In this document: one piece after another, positions 8,352-17,114 of the stretch | Numbering within the stretch: position 1 is the first letter of the stretch | How the letters are laid out: the number at the start of each line of letters is the position of its first letter | Assembly (NCBI RefSeq): GCF_004791585.1 | Contig: NZ_SRUU01000013.1 | Coordinates: forward strand, 115,593-179,592 | Source: Mesorhizobium sp. M1C.F.Ca.ET.210.01.1.1 | Lineage (GTDB): Bacteria > Pseudomonadota > Alphaproteobacteria > Rhizobiales > Rhizobiaceae | DNA length: 64,000 bases | Reading direction: 5' to 3' | Notes under the pieces: model-generated | Database searches by the model: none | What the model was told of the DNA's origin: nothing | The model's input: only the letters and a program-made list of their open reading frames with translations | Position numbers and translations under genes: made by a program

Positions 8352-9437
8352 ATGTCTGGAGCCACATTGATGCCTTCGTCCCGTGACTTCCCGGCGAGGC
8401 CGTTTGCTCGTCATGGTGCCGAGATCGACCGCGCGGAAGCGCTGGCTATCGTGCGCGAGCAGATAGCCTTGCTCGATCTCGATCTCTCCGGCCTCACCGT
8501 GGTTGTCGGCGCCGCGACGGGATACCAGGCGCTGGCTGCGTCAGCAGCGGCGCTCGCCAATGCCGGCCGTGTCATTGCGCTCGCCCGCATGTCCGCCAGA
8601 CATCCGAACCTCGCGGCAGCCGCGGACTCGACGCTGGCATTCAGCAGATACGCCAATGTCAGCGAGCGCGTGGAAATCACGCACCGCATCGATAGCCGCA
8701 GATGGCTGGATGTCGACCTCGTTGCGAACTGTCTTCAGGTCGCGCCGATTTCGAGATCGCTCACCGAACTCTTGCCCTCGCGGGCGGTCGTTTCGCTGAT
8801 GGCTGAGCCGTGGGAGCTTTGTCCAGGCGTTGTGGACTTCGACGCCTGTGACGAGGCCGGCATCAAAGTCGCGGCTCTCAATCTGAGCCACCCGGCCATA
8901 GACCTGCTGCCGGAATTCGCGCGGTTATGCTGCGCCTTGCTCGACGACGCCGGTGTCGATCAACGCGCCGCGAGGTTGGCCATTGTCTGCAACACCCCCT
9001 ACGCGCCGTTCCTCGAGCATATGCTGCGGGAAGATGGGGCAAGAGTAAGCGTTTTTTCGCACCCGGTGCTGCTGAGCGACGACCCGTGGGACGTGGTCGT
9101 GGTCGCCATGCGGCCCTCCAGCAAACCACCAATGGACATCAACAGCCTCGGCCGTATTGCCAGGAACTCGCGCCGCACGCTGCTGGTGCAGTTCAGCGGC
9201 GGGATCGATCGCTCGGCCGCCAGCTATTTCGGCCTCAGGGTTTGGCCGCCGAAGCGGCTCACCCGCGGTCAACTGGGCCTGCCATTTGACGTACTCGGAC
9301 CCGCTCCGACAATCCGCAGGCTGACAGGAGGGCTGAAGGCTGCCGAAGCCGCTTATCGCGACGCGGAGCTGGGAAAAGATAGTGTTGGATTCCTGGTCAA
9401 GACAGGATCCGAGGCGATTGGCCGGGAACATGCCTGA
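8352..9437 (+). CDS. Unrecognised 361-residue protein with a Rossmann-like segment
   Basis: The ATG follows GGATGAGGGA. The N-terminal third contains a beta-strand and glycine-rich turn (LSGLTVVVGAATGYQALAASAAALANAGRVIALAR) that looks like a dinucleotide-binding fold. The middle has TVVVG-like and DVVVVAMRPSSKP segments similar in style to alpha/beta dehydrogenases or epimerases. No catalytic motif was identified and no family name can be given. The protein has no signal peptide and no membrane segment. It lies between the sugar transferase and the LuxR-type regulator, so a link with surface polysaccharide is possible but not shown. Confidence 0.7.
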   Translation: MSGATLMPSSRDFPARPFARHGAEIDRAEALAIVREQIALLDLDLSGLTVVVGAATGYQALAASAAALANAGRVIALARMSARHPNLAAAADSTLAFSRYANVSERVEITHRIDSRRWLDVDLVANCLQVAPISRSLTELLPSRAVVSLMAEPWELCPGVVDFDACDEAGIKVAALNLSHPAIDLLPEFARLCCALLDDAGVDQRAARLAIVCNTPYAPFLEHMLREDGARVSVFSHPVLLSDDPWDVVVVAMRPSSKPPMDINSLGRIARNSRRTLLVQFSGGIDRSAASYFGLRVWPPKRLTRGQLGLPFDVLGPAPTIRRLTGGLKAAEAAYRDAELGKDSVGFLVKTGSEAIGREHA

Positions 9438-9565
9438 AGCCGACCACATCCGCGCGCACAACACGGCGGGCATGTCCAACTTTCTTGAATCCCGGGTCGG
9501 AGCCGCGGATATCAAAGACATCCGAGGCTCCGATCGAGGAGCAACGGTGGCTCAACAATGGTGTT

Positions 9566-9598
9566 CCCCGGCCGGCAGGCAAGAGCCGGCCGAGGGGG
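9566..9598. terminator. Bidirectional terminator between convergent genes
   Basis: GGCCGGC (9570-9576) pairs with GCCGGCC (9585-9591), and flanking C and G runs lengthen the stem with a small bulge. It lies just before the end of the convergent regulator gene at 9602 and after the 361-residue gene. A second weaker inverted repeat, GGAGCC/GGCTCC, lies slightly upstream. Confidence 0.5.
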
Positions 9599-9601
9599 TC
9601 G

Positions 9602-10360
9602 TCAAAGCATCATCTGTCTGAGCTTGTAGGCTACCTCTGTGCGGTTCGTAGCCTTCAGCTTCTTCATGATGTTTCGGATATGGACCTTGACGGTGCTCTC
9701 GCAGAGGTTGAGCTCATAGGCAATGATCTTGTTTGCCTTGCCCTTCCTGAGCGCCTCCACGACTGCGGCCTCGCGCGCGGTGAACATGCCGGTAAGCGGG
9801 CGAGCACCATTTGCCGTCGAGTGGATGATCTCGCGAAGCGCCAGCACGCAGCTGGCGGGCACGAAGATTCCGCCGGCGCGAGCGAGACCAATGGCCTCGG
9901 CGGCGACCTTCACCTTCACGCTTGTCGGAATGTAGCCTCGGGCGCCGCATTCAAGAGCTGCGAGAATCTCCCCCGGCTCATCGGAATCCACCACGACGAT
10001 TACAGGCACTGCGCCAACCTCGGAGATGAAGTGTACCAGTTCCGCCCGAACGTTCTGGTCGGTAACCTTTCTGGCTCCAAGAATGACGAGGATCGCGGAT
10101 GGCTCCGCCTCGCCGGCAACGCGCTGGATCTCTTCAAGCGATCCCACCGCGCTGACGCGCAAAGCGGGATTGTGCTCGACAAGGCCACGAGCCAGGCATT
10201 CGCGCTCAAGGGCCCGCTTGTCGACTATTACCACCAGGCCTTCGGCCTGACGCCCCCCTTCAAGGTCGGACCCGCTAAGGCCAGTCGCACTCTGTAAATG
10301 CCCATTAGGTAGCGGTCCTGTTGCTTCATTCCAGAAATCGGAAATCTGAGGATGTCCCAT
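9602..10360 (-). CDS. LuxR/NarL-type regulator with degenerate receiver domain
   Basis: The 252-residue product ends in a clear LuxR-type helix-turn-helix (about residues 188-250: FTAREAAVVEALRKGKANK, then LCESTVKVHIRNIMKKLKA). Residues 41-165 have the alternating strand-helix pattern of a response-regulator receiver, but the strand that should end in the phosphate-accepting Asp reads AILVILGARK, so the acceptor is absent, as are the usual paired acidic residues at the start. It therefore probably works without phosphorylation. The ATG at 10360 is preceded by GGAGAGGAG eleven bases away. Location beside polysaccharide genes suggests control of these, but this is inference. Confidence 0.8.
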   Translation of the reverse strand: MGHPQISDFWNEATGPLPNGHLQSATGLSGSDLEGGRQAEGLVVIVDKRALERECLARGLVEHNPALRVSAVGSLEEIQRVAGEAEPSAILVILGARKVTDQNVRAELVHFISEVGAVPVIVVVDSDEPGEILAALECGARGYIPTSVKVKVAAEAIGLARAGGIFVPASCVLALREIIHSTANGARPLTGMFTAREAAVVEALRKGKANKIIAYELNLCESTVKVHIRNIMKKLKATNRTEVAYKLRQMML

Positions 10361-11141
10361 CGCCTTATTTACTCCTCTCCGCCGCCGATCTTGCTTTCTC
10401 CCCCTTTGTCTTGGCTCCATCGCAAAAGCGTGTCGGAAGCATGAACTGATACGCTCATTCACCGTGTGTCAGGCTGTCTTGATGGGATTCAAGGAGTAGA
10501 GCATACGCTGTCCCAACGTACAGACGTATGGCGCCCCCGCTCCATTGAGGTACCCCAGCCTGAAATGCATACTACGATGCTGTGGAAAAGGCGCATTAAT
10601 CCCGGTTAACAATTTGGTAATTATATCTTAGGTGGCTAATATAGTCGAAAGTACTACAACTTTGAATTGTCCGCTCATGCGCCACACCAAGGAGATGAGC
10701 GCAGGCGCGACCCCGCCTGAGGACGGAAACTTGCGTCTCGCAGGAAACGGCGTCACACTTTTTAGAAAACCTATTGACCTCGACTGCCAGCGTCCCCACC
10801 ACCCAACCGCTGCAGTCGGGGTTTCTTTTCTGGCCGTGACAGCAAGGCGGAGCCGCTTGCCGATGCGTCCGACCATACGCTGGCGTCCACCTGGCGGACA
10901 TCGTCATGCGGCGCACTGTGGAGGCGACTTCAACGGAACTCGCGGAGCGGCATCGTTTTTCCTTTGAATAGTCGGAACCGTTGCCTGCCGGGATCGACGG
11001 CCGAGGCTGAAGGACAACGGAGCCGGTTGGCCGTTAGCCGACCGGCTGGCTTCGAGCTCGCGGGCCCGCAAAGCTTGCACCGTCGCGCGTGCTGCCACGG
11101 CGCTAACCGCCCTGGCGGCGCCATGTCTTTCCTGGTGCTCG
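10361..11141. other. 781-base gap with no convincing gene
   Basis: The part next to the regulator gene holds its promoter region and an unusually A+T-rich tract (about 10595-10660). A hairpin followed by a T-rich run lies at 10781-10830. Several short open frames exist on both strands, but none has a proper ribosome binding site, codon bias like the neighbours or any similarity, so none is called. Confidence 0.5.
10781..10830 (+). terminator. Terminator-like hairpin in the gene-free gap
   Basis: CGACTGC-C-AGCG (10781-10792) pairs with CGCTGCAGTCG (10808-10818), giving eleven pairs with one bulged C. It is followed by GGGTTTCTTTTC on the plus strand. No gene ends here, so it could close a small untranslated transcript starting in the A+T-rich tract near 10640. 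Confidence 0.4.
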
Positions 11142-11975
11142 TCAACGAGCCATGAGGATTGGCAGTCCGGGTCCTTCGATCAGGGACCTGGTAACGCCGC
11201 CGAATATCCGCTCGCGCAGCCGGGAATGACCGTAGGCACCCATGACCATGAGCTCGGCGCCAGTGTCGACGGCATGCTGGCGAAGGACGTCGGCGATCGA
11301 ATGGTTCGCGCTTGGCAGGCGGTCCACAACGACTTTCACACCATGGCGGACGAGATAGGCAGCAGCGTCTGCGCCGGGCTCATCTCCATGGTGCCGTTCG
11401 TCCTCAATCGGATCGACCATGGCGATGCGCACCTCTTCGGCGTTGGACAGCATGTCGAGCGCCTCCCGGACGGCGCGCGAAGCTTCCAGGCTGGCGTCCC
11501 ATGCAACAACGATGCGCTTCGGCTTCAACGTCGCGCGCGCGCCACCCGGGACAAGGAGGATCGGCTTGCCCGATGAGAACAATGCGCCTTCGATGACCTT
11601 CTTCTTCAGCGTCCCGGTCGTGAGCAACTCCGGCCCAATAACCGTCAGATCGGCATAGCGGGCGCGCCGGCCGATGACTTCATCCGCCCAGGATCGATCC
11701 GGATAGTCGCTGCTGAGATCGGCCGATACGAGACTTTCCGACAGCAATTTGGAGACTGCAGCGGTGCGCTTCTCCAGCATTCTCATCTCGGCTTCTCGTT
11801 CCGCGAGCCAGGCCGGCGAGACCACCGCATATTCACCGCCGGCAGGAGGCGCGGCGATGACCAGAGCCAACACGGAGAGATGGGCATTGATTTCTTCGCA
11901 CAGCGCTGCGGCAAGCTTCAGATCGACGTCTCCCTGATCCGTTCCTGTAACCGTTAGCAATGTCCTGAACGACAT
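11142..11975 (-). CDS. Tandem universal stress protein (UspA family)
   Basis: The 277-residue product carries two Usp domains, each starting with a strand such as RTLLTVTG and KRIVVAWDAS. The second ends with the ATP-binding signature [21 protein letters not shown]. Tandem Usp proteins are cytoplasmic, bind ATP and are often induced under low oxygen. The ATG follows GGGAGCTGCCGCC. An Fnr/FixK-type box (TTGCGCCAAATCAA, 12044-12057) is centred 75 bases upstream, a distance that would place the transcript start about 34 bases before the gene. It is divergent from a cytochrome c gene with its own box. Confidence 0.88.
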   Translation of the reverse strand: MSFRTLLTVTGTDQGDVDLKLAAALCEEINAHLSVLALVIAAPPAGGEYAVVSPAWLAEREAEMRMLEKRTAAVSKLLSESLVSADLSSDYPDRSWADEVIGRRARYADLTVIGPELLTTGTLKKKVIEGALFSSGKPILLVPGGARATLKPKRIVVAWDASLEASRAVREALDMLSNAEEVRIAMVDPIEDERHHGDEPGADAAAYLVRHGVKVVVDRLPSANHSIADVLRQHAVDTGAELMVMGAYGHSRLRERIFGGVTRSLIEGPGLPILMAR

Positions 11976-12043
11976 GGCGGCAGCTCCCTTGTCCGAACGT
12001 CCACTGAGGTTCGCAACCGTAACGAACCGGCGGGAGTCCTTCC

Positions 12044-12057
12044 TTGCGCCAAATCAA
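12044..12057 (-). promoter_or_regulatory. Fnr/FixK-type box for the universal stress protein gene
   Basis: TTGCG-CCAA-ATCAA, with one full half-site and one partial one. Its centre lies about 75 bases upstream of the minus-strand start at 11975. It is 20 bases from a second box facing the other way. Confidence 0.6.
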
Positions 12058-12076
12058 AACCGATCAGTCCGCCGGA

Positions 12077-12090
12077 TTGATCCCGGTCAA
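12077..12090 (+). promoter_or_regulatory. Fnr/FixK-type box for the cytochrome c gene
   Basis: TTGAT-CCCG-GTCAA, one mismatch from the TTGAT-N4-ATCAA consensus. A class II promoter with this box at -41.5 would start about 19 bases before the cytochrome c start codon at 12144. Confidence 0.75.
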
Positions 12091-12143
12091 CGTAGGCGCT
12101 CCTCGCACGCTCTAAGCTGATGCCCGTAGCTGGAGGCAGGCCG

Positions 12144-12542
12144 ATGAGAGTCTGGATTGCGGTGAGTTTAGCTGCGCTGACCGTCAGCGCAGCTGCGGCA
12201 CAAGAGATGAGCAACGGCGAACAGGAATTCATGAATTCCTGCGCGGTTTGCCATGGTGTCGACGGCAAGGGCGACGGCCCGCTCGCCGATACGTTGCGGA
12301 AGCGGCCTGCGGATTTGACGACGCTGACCAGACGCAATGGCGGGGAATTCCCGTATTGGCGGGTCTACGCGACGATCGACGGCCGCGGGATGATACCGGA
12401 GCATGGCGAACGAGATATGCCGGTCTGGGGCGACCAGTTCCTGCCCGACGACGTGAAGCGATACGGCCCGTATGGCGGGGAAGCCGTGACCACGGAACGC
12501 ATTCACAACCTCGCCGGTTACGTCCAGACGCTCCAGCGCTAG
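12144..12542 (+). CDS. Periplasmic class I cytochrome c
   Basis: The 132-residue product has a Sec signal peptide (MRVWIAVSLAALTVSAAAA, cleaved near residue 20) and one haem-binding motif, CAVCH at residues 33-37, with several downstream methionines available as sixth ligand. It is a small soluble electron carrier or an accessory cytochrome of unknown partner. The ATG at 12144 is preferred over one 24 bases upstream because TGGAGGCAGG precedes it and the signal peptide then begins directly. The box at 12077 suggests low-oxygen induction, which fits a role near the cbb3 oxidase or nitrite reductase, but no direct link is visible. Confidence 0.85.
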   Translation: MRVWIAVSLAALTVSAAAAQEMSNGEQEFMNSCAVCHGVDGKGDGPLADTLRKRPADLTTLTRRNGGEFPYWRVYATIDGRGMIPEHGERDMPVWGDQFLPDDVKRYGPYGGEAVTTERIHNLAGYVQTLQR

Positions 12543-12606
12543 GAAACTCATCGGTTTCAGTCGGCAAGATCGAACGATGCCGAAAACCAAATCCGAGGCA
12601 CAGCCT

Positions 12607-14166
12607 ATGATCGTTGAGAACCAGGATGTCGTGGTCGAAATGCTGAAGGACCCGGCGGTTCTTGGCGAGGCTGGCCCCGTCGAGACGATCGAAACCCATA
12701 TTTCCCGGATTTTCCTGAGCGGGCGACGCGCTTTCAAACTGAAGCGGGCGGTGAAGTTGCCCTATGTCGATTTTTCAACGCCTGAGCTTCGGCTCGCCGC
12801 ATGCGAGAAGGAAGTGGAGCTGAACTCCAGGACGGCGCCCGGCCTTTACCTTCGGGTGGGGCGGATAACACGGCGCGGGGACCGGCTCGCCATGGACGGG
12901 CCGGGCGAACTTGTTGATGCTGTCATCGAGATGGTTCGTTTCGACCAGTCGCGACTTCTCGACCGCATGGCGAGCGAGGGCCAGCTCACGCCCGCGCTGA
13001 TGACGAAGGTCGCGCGCATGATCGCGCAATACCATCGCAGCGCCGACGAGATCCACGCCGGCAGCGGATCGGCGAACATCGGCGCCGTGCTTGAAATCAA
13101 TTCGGCCGGATTTGCGACAAGCCACGTATTCGATGGCAGGGAAATCGAGACGCTCGACGAGGCGTTTCGCGCCACCCTTGCCCGCCATGCCGATCTGCTT
13201 GACCGGCGGGAGGCTGCCGGCCGGGTGCGTCTCTGCCACGGCGACCTGCATCTGCGCAACATCTGCCTCTTCGATGGCGAGCCGCGCCTGTTCGACTGCA
13301 TCGAATTCAACGACGGGATCGCCACCGTCGACGTGCTCTACGACCTGGCTTTCTTGTTGATGGATCTGTGGCACCGCGGCTTTCCCCAATTCGCCAACCT
13401 GGTGATGAATCGCTATCTCGACGAAGCTGACGACGAAGACGGCTTCATCCTGCTGCCGTTCCTCATGGCGGTGCGGGCGGCGGTGCGCGCGCATGTGACG
13501 GCAACGCAGGTCGAGGAAGGCAGCTCCAACGCCGCGGAACAGATCGTCGAAGCGCGGTCCTATTTCGAGCTCGCGCGAGCCCTGCTTGCCGAAACGCCGC
13601 CGCGGCTCATCGCGATCGGCGGCCTGAGCGGCTCGGGCAAGACGACGGTCGCCGAGGCGCTCGCTCCCCGCATCGGCGCGGCCCCGGGCGCCCGGATCGT
13701 CGAGAGCGATCGCATCCGCAAGGCCATGCATGGGGTGCCCGCCGAAACGAAGCTTCCTGACAAGGCCTACCGGCCTGGCGTGTCCGAACGCGTCTATCGG
13801 CAGATGGCGTGGCGCGCCGAGTTGATCCTTGCCGAAGGCGGCTCCGTCGTGGCCGACGCTGTTTTCGACAAGCCGGACGATCGCGACAGGATCGAGCGTG
13901 TCGCGAGCGACAGGGCCATTCCTTTTGCGGGATTCTGGCTGACAGCCGATCCGTCCGTGCTTTGGCGCCGGGTTGGCGAGCGCAAGGGCGGTCCCTCCGA
14001 TGCCACGGTCGACATCCTCTCACGGCAATTGCAGCGCAATGCAGGTCCTTTGACGTGGCACAAGATCGACGCCGACCGCGATGTCGGCGAAATCACCGCC
14101 GGGATGGTGGCTTTCGTTGAAGGCACTGCTTCATCCCCAGTCGGCTTCAGGAAGACGGGGTCATAG
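12607..14166 (+). CDS. Aminoglycoside phosphotransferase-like / P-loop ATPase fusion
   Basis: The 519-residue product joins two domains. The first, to about residue 320, is of the protein-kinase-like APH family, with the Brenner-type motif CHGDLHLRN at about 210-218 and FDCIEFND further on. The second, from about residue 333, begins with Walker A GGLSGSGKTT (338-347) and resembles zeta-toxin/gluconate-kinase-like AAA ATPases. This fusion is common in proteobacteria; its substrate is unknown, and antibiotic resistance should not be assumed. The ATG at 12607 is chosen because CCGAGG stands ten bases upstream; an ATG at 12577 with a poorer site is possible. It lies 64 bases after the cytochrome c gene on the same strand. 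Confidence 0.8.
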   Translation: MIVENQDVVVEMLKDPAVLGEAGPVETIETHISRIFLSGRRAFKLKRAVKLPYVDFSTPELRLAACEKEVELNSRTAPGLYLRVGRITRRGDRLAMDGPGELVDAVIEMVRFDQSRLLDRMASEGQLTPALMTKVARMIAQYHRSADEIHAGSGSANIGAVLEINSAGFATSHVFDGREIETLDEAFRATLARHADLLDRREAAGRVRLCHGDLHLRNICLFDGEPRLFDCIEFNDGIATVDVLYDLAFLLMDLWHRGFPQFANLVMNRYLDEADDEDGFILLPFLMAVRAAVRAHVTATQVEEGSSNAAEQIVEARSYFELARALLAETPPRLIAIGGLSGSGKTTVAEALAPRIGAAPGARIVESDRIRKAMHGVPAETKLPDKAYRPGVSERVYRQMAWRAELILAEGGSVVADAVFDKPDDRDRIERVASDRAIPFAGFWLTADPSVLWRRVGERKGGPSDATVDILSRQLQRNAGPLTWHKIDADRDVGEITAGMVAFVEGTASSPVGFRKTGS

Positions 14167-14182
14167 AGGGAGGCCGGCGCCT

Positions 14183-14286
14183 AAAGCGCGTCGCGATCCT
14201 TCACATGCGCTCCATGCGCTTAGGTTTTTGATCTTACGCATTCCTTTGTCCCGAAAGCGGTTTCCACTTTCGGGAGACATGCTTTA
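14183..14286 (-). repeat. Dispersed intergenic palindromic repeat, subtype A copy 1
   Basis: This copy is the reverse complement of the element at 36151-36256 and nearly identical to it. It contains the hairpin CCGAAAG-CGGTTTCCA-CTTTCGG and the GCGATC...ATGCGC tract. It lies between convergent genes and its outer end supplies the TAA stop of the Pat-type gene at 14284. Confidence 0.8.
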
Positions 14287-16965
14287 ACCCACCTCCAGCG
14301 CCGCTATCGACAGGCCGGGCTCGGTGGGGTGATGCGCAACCGAGAAGCCGAATTCCCGGCACATCGTGAGCATCTTGCGGTTTTCGTTGAGGATTGTGCC
14401 CTCGATCCGGCCGATGCGTTCGGCCCTCGCATAGTCGATGACTTGCTTCAGCAGGTCCCACCCCAGGCCATGCCCCTGCAGATCCGATCGCACCAGCAAA
14501 GCGTATTCGCCGGTCTTGTGGTCCGGGTCGCAGGAAAGCCTGCCGATTCCGGCCAGCGCTCCTGTGTCCTTCTCAAGCGCGACGAAGGCAATGTCGCGAT
14601 CGTAGTCGAGCTGCGTCAGCCGCTTCAGCATCTGGTCCGGGAAGTTCCTGCGCGGCGAGAGGAAACGCAGCCGCAGGTCGTCGGGGGAAATCCTCCCCAG
14701 GAATGCCGGATAAAGCGCCACGTCCGCCGGCATGATCGGCCGGATAAAAAAAGACATACCGTCCGACTGAAAATCACGGCTCCATCCCGATGGATAGGGC
14801 CTTATGGCAAGGGCCGCGTTCGGCGCTGGTTCATTCACGCGTCGCGGATCGATTTCGATGCGGGCATCGAGCGCGATCACGCCCTCGCCGTCGGCCAGCA
14901 GCGGATTGATGTCGAGAGAGACCAGGCAAGGGAAGTCGACGATCATCTGCGACAGGCTGTTGAGCGCAGCGATGATCGCCACGCGATCGGCCGGCTTGCG
15001 ATCGCGGTAGCCGGCGAGCAAGCGGCCTATTCGCGTCGCAGCGATCAGATCTCCGGCCAGCACGTCGTCGAGCGGCGGCAGCGCAATCGCCGTGTCGTCC
15101 AGCACCTCGACCGCGATGCCGCCGGCGCCAAACAGGATGACCGGGCCGAACATCGGATCCAGGTTCATGCCCACAATGAGTTCATGCGCGTGCTTGCGCG
15201 CCACCATGGTTTGCACGGCGTAGCCGTCCACCTTCGTCCCTGGCGCCTGTGCGCGCAGGCGTGTCTCGATCGACTTCGCGGCTTCTGCGGCTTTCTCGGC
15301 GGTCGCGATATCGAGGACCACGCCGCCGACGTCTGACTTGTGTGAAACCACCCTCGACAACAATTTGACGACCACTCTTTCAGAGGTTTCGAGAAGCTGG
15401 CCGGCGGCCTCAACCACTTCCGGGACGGATCCGGCGACAATGGTTCGCGGCACAGGAATGCCGTAAGCGGCGATCACCGCTTTTGCTTCCGGCTCCGTCA
15501 GCATGCGCCGCCCTTCGCCTGCCACTTGCCGGAAGATGGCATGCACCGCGGCCTTGCCGTCGGTTGCGTTTTCGCTTCGACTCGAGGGGGTCCGCAGGAG
15601 CGCCCGCTGGGCCCGCGACCATTCGCCGAGGTAAGTCGCCGCGATGGCTGCATCCTCTGGCGTTTCGAAGCTCGCAATGCCGGCGTCCGTTAGGATACGT
15701 CGACCCTCACGCGCGGTTTGCTCGCCGAGCCAGCATGCCAGCACCGGCTTTCCTCCGATCTCGCCTTCGTCGCCAAGCTCGGCCACCTTTCTGGCCGCGT
15801 CGGGCGCGGAACCGAGCCCGGTCGGACAGTTCATCACCAGGATGACGTCCGTCTCCGGATCTGCCGCAAGGGCTTCGAGCGCCGCCCCATAGCGTTCCGG
15901 CGCTGCGTCGCCAACGATGTCGATCGGATTTGCGTGCGACCAGGTCGACGGCAGCTCGCGGTTGAGCCGCTCGATCGTCGACGGCGCGAGTTCGGCCAAC
16001 TCGCCCCCACGATCGATCAGCTTGTCGACCGCGAGAACCCCGGCGCCGCCGCCATTGGTGACGATGCCGATCCGCGCCTTCTCGAGCGGGGAGTAGCGCG
16101 CGATCGTTTCGGCGGCGTCGAACAGTTCGGCGAGGTCTTTCACCCGCAACACCCCTGCCCGCCGCAAAGCTGCGTCCACGACCCTGTCCGCGCCCGAAAG
16201 CGCTCCGGTATGCGTCGCCGCCGCCTTGGCTGCCTGCTCGTGCCGGCCGGGCTTGATGGCGATGACCGGCTTGAGGCGCGCCGCCGCCCGCGCGGCCGAC
16301 ATGAATTTGCGCGGATTGGGTATCGTTTCGAGATACATCACGATCGCTCGCGTGTGAAAATCACCCGCCAGCATGTCGAGGCAGTCGCCGACGTCGACGT
16401 CCGCCATGTCCCCCAGGGAGATGATGCGGGAAAAGCCGACATCGTTCTCGGCCGCCCAGTCGATCAACGACGTGGCGATCGCTCCGGATTGCGAGATCAG
16501 CGCGATGTTGCCGGGTTTCGCCGCCATGTGAGCGAAACTGGCGTTGAGCTTGGCGGGCGGGACAATCAACCCGACCGTGTTCGGCCCGATGATCCGCATG
16601 AGCGAGGGTTTGGCCGCATCGAGCATTGCCTGGCGCAGACCGTTCTCGTGATTGAGCCCGGCGGTAATGACGACGGCCGCTCGTGCGCCTTTCTCGGCCA
16701 GGTCGCGCACGATGCCGGGAACGCTGTCTGGTGGGGTCACGATCACAGCCAGGTCGGGAATGCCCGGCAGATCAGCCACCTTCGCATAGCAGCGATGGCC
16801 GGCCACCTGTGAATGCTTGGGATTGAGCGGCCAGATCTCCCCCTCGAAGCCGCCACTGACGATGTTGTCGAAGACGACGCGGCCGACGGAACCGGCGCGC
16901 CCGGACGCGCCAATGACGGCGATGGATCTCGGCGAAACGGCATATTCAAGATTTCGGATTGTCAT
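14284..16965 (-). CDS. NDP-forming acyl-CoA synthetase-GNAT fusion (Pat-type protein acetyltransferase)
   Basis: The 893-residue product begins with a CoA-binding domain (SIAVIGASGRAGSVGRVV), continues through a succinyl-CoA-synthetase-like part with AATHTGALSGAD, contains an ATP-grasp domain from about residue 490 (ETSERVVVKLLSRVVSHKSDVGGV), and ends with a GNAT acetyltransferase from about residue 740 (IGRLSCDPDHKTGEYALLVRSDLQGHGLG). This order is that of Pat/YfiQ-type protein lysine acetyltransferases, in which the synthetase part usually senses rather than catalyses. CAGGAGTTCCCGGG precedes the ATG. An Fnr/FixK-type box at 17012 sits between this gene and the divergent DUF302 gene. In this region it may tune acetate metabolism, which is inference. 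Confidence 0.87.
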   Translation of the reverse strand: MTIRNLEYAVSPRSIAVIGASGRAGSVGRVVFDNIVSGGFEGEIWPLNPKHSQVAGHRCYAKVADLPGIPDLAVIVTPPDSVPGIVRDLAEKGARAAVVITAGLNHENGLRQAMLDAAKPSLMRIIGPNTVGLIVPPAKLNASFAHMAAKPGNIALISQSGAIATSLIDWAAENDVGFSRIISLGDMADVDVGDCLDMLAGDFHTRAIVMYLETIPNPRKFMSAARAAARLKPVIAIKPGRHEQAAKAAATHTGALSGADRVVDAALRRAGVLRVKDLAELFDAAETIARYSPLEKARIGIVTNGGGAGVLAVDKLIDRGGELAELAPSTIERLNRELPSTWSHANPIDIVGDAAPERYGAALEALAADPETDVILVMNCPTGLGSAPDAARKVAELGDEGEIGGKPVLACWLGEQTAREGRRILTDAGIASFETPEDAAIAATYLGEWSRAQRALLRTPSSRSENATDGKAAVHAIFRQVAGEGRRMLTEPEAKAVIAAYGIPVPRTIVAGSVPEVVEAAGQLLETSERVVVKLLSRVVSHKSDVGGVVLDIATAEKAAEAAKSIETRLRAQAPGTKVDGYAVQTMVARKHAHELIVGMNLDPMFGPVILFGAGGIAVEVLDDTAIALPPLDDVLAGDLIAATRIGRLLAGYRDRKPADRVAIIAALNSLSQMIVDFPCLVSLDINPLLADGEGVIALDARIEIDPRRVNEPAPNAALAIRPYPSGWSRDFQSDGMSFFIRPIMPADVALYPAFLGRISPDDLRLRFLSPRRNFPDQMLKRLTQLDYDRDIAFVALEKDTGALAGIGRLSCDPDHKTGEYALLVRSDLQGHGLGWDLLKQVIDYARAERIGRIEGTILNENRKMLTMCREFGFSVAHHPTEPGLSIAALEVG

Positions 16966-17011
16966 CCCGGGAACTCCTGCCGCTACTTTTCACCACTCGG
17001 ATCGACCTTCC

Positions 17012-17025
17012 TTGCGATGGATCAA
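17012..17025. promoter_or_regulatory. Fnr/FixK-type box between the Pat-type and DUF302 genes
   Basis: TTGCG-ATGG-ATCAA. Spacing fits either direction: about 12 bases of leader for the Pat-type gene or about 55 for the DUF302 gene. The same 14 bases occur inverted at 27003-27016, in front of the phosphoketolase operon. Confidence 0.6.
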
Positions 17026-17114
17026 AGCCCGACTCCTGCCCTCCCGGTTAGCTGATGGCTTTCCGATGCGACCTCTCGCCTCTGACAGGTGCCCATCGTC
17101 GAAGGAGAACCCCG

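Noticed and set aside
8078..8365. Minus-strand frame of 95 codons between the sugar transferase and the 361-residue gene
   Set aside because: It is rich in Arg, Pro and Ser, has no ribosome binding site and covers the expected divergent promoter region.
10628..10876. Minus-strand frame containing a Trp-rich stretch (GWWGRW), considered as a trp leader peptide
   Set aside because: No trpE or other tryptophan gene follows, the frame is far longer than a leader peptide and the tryptophans arise from a G-rich hairpin arm.
12607..14166. Aminoglycoside resistance determinant
   Set aside because: The APH-like domain is fused to a P-loop ATPase, a common chromosomal arrangement of unknown function; nothing points to antibiotic modification.
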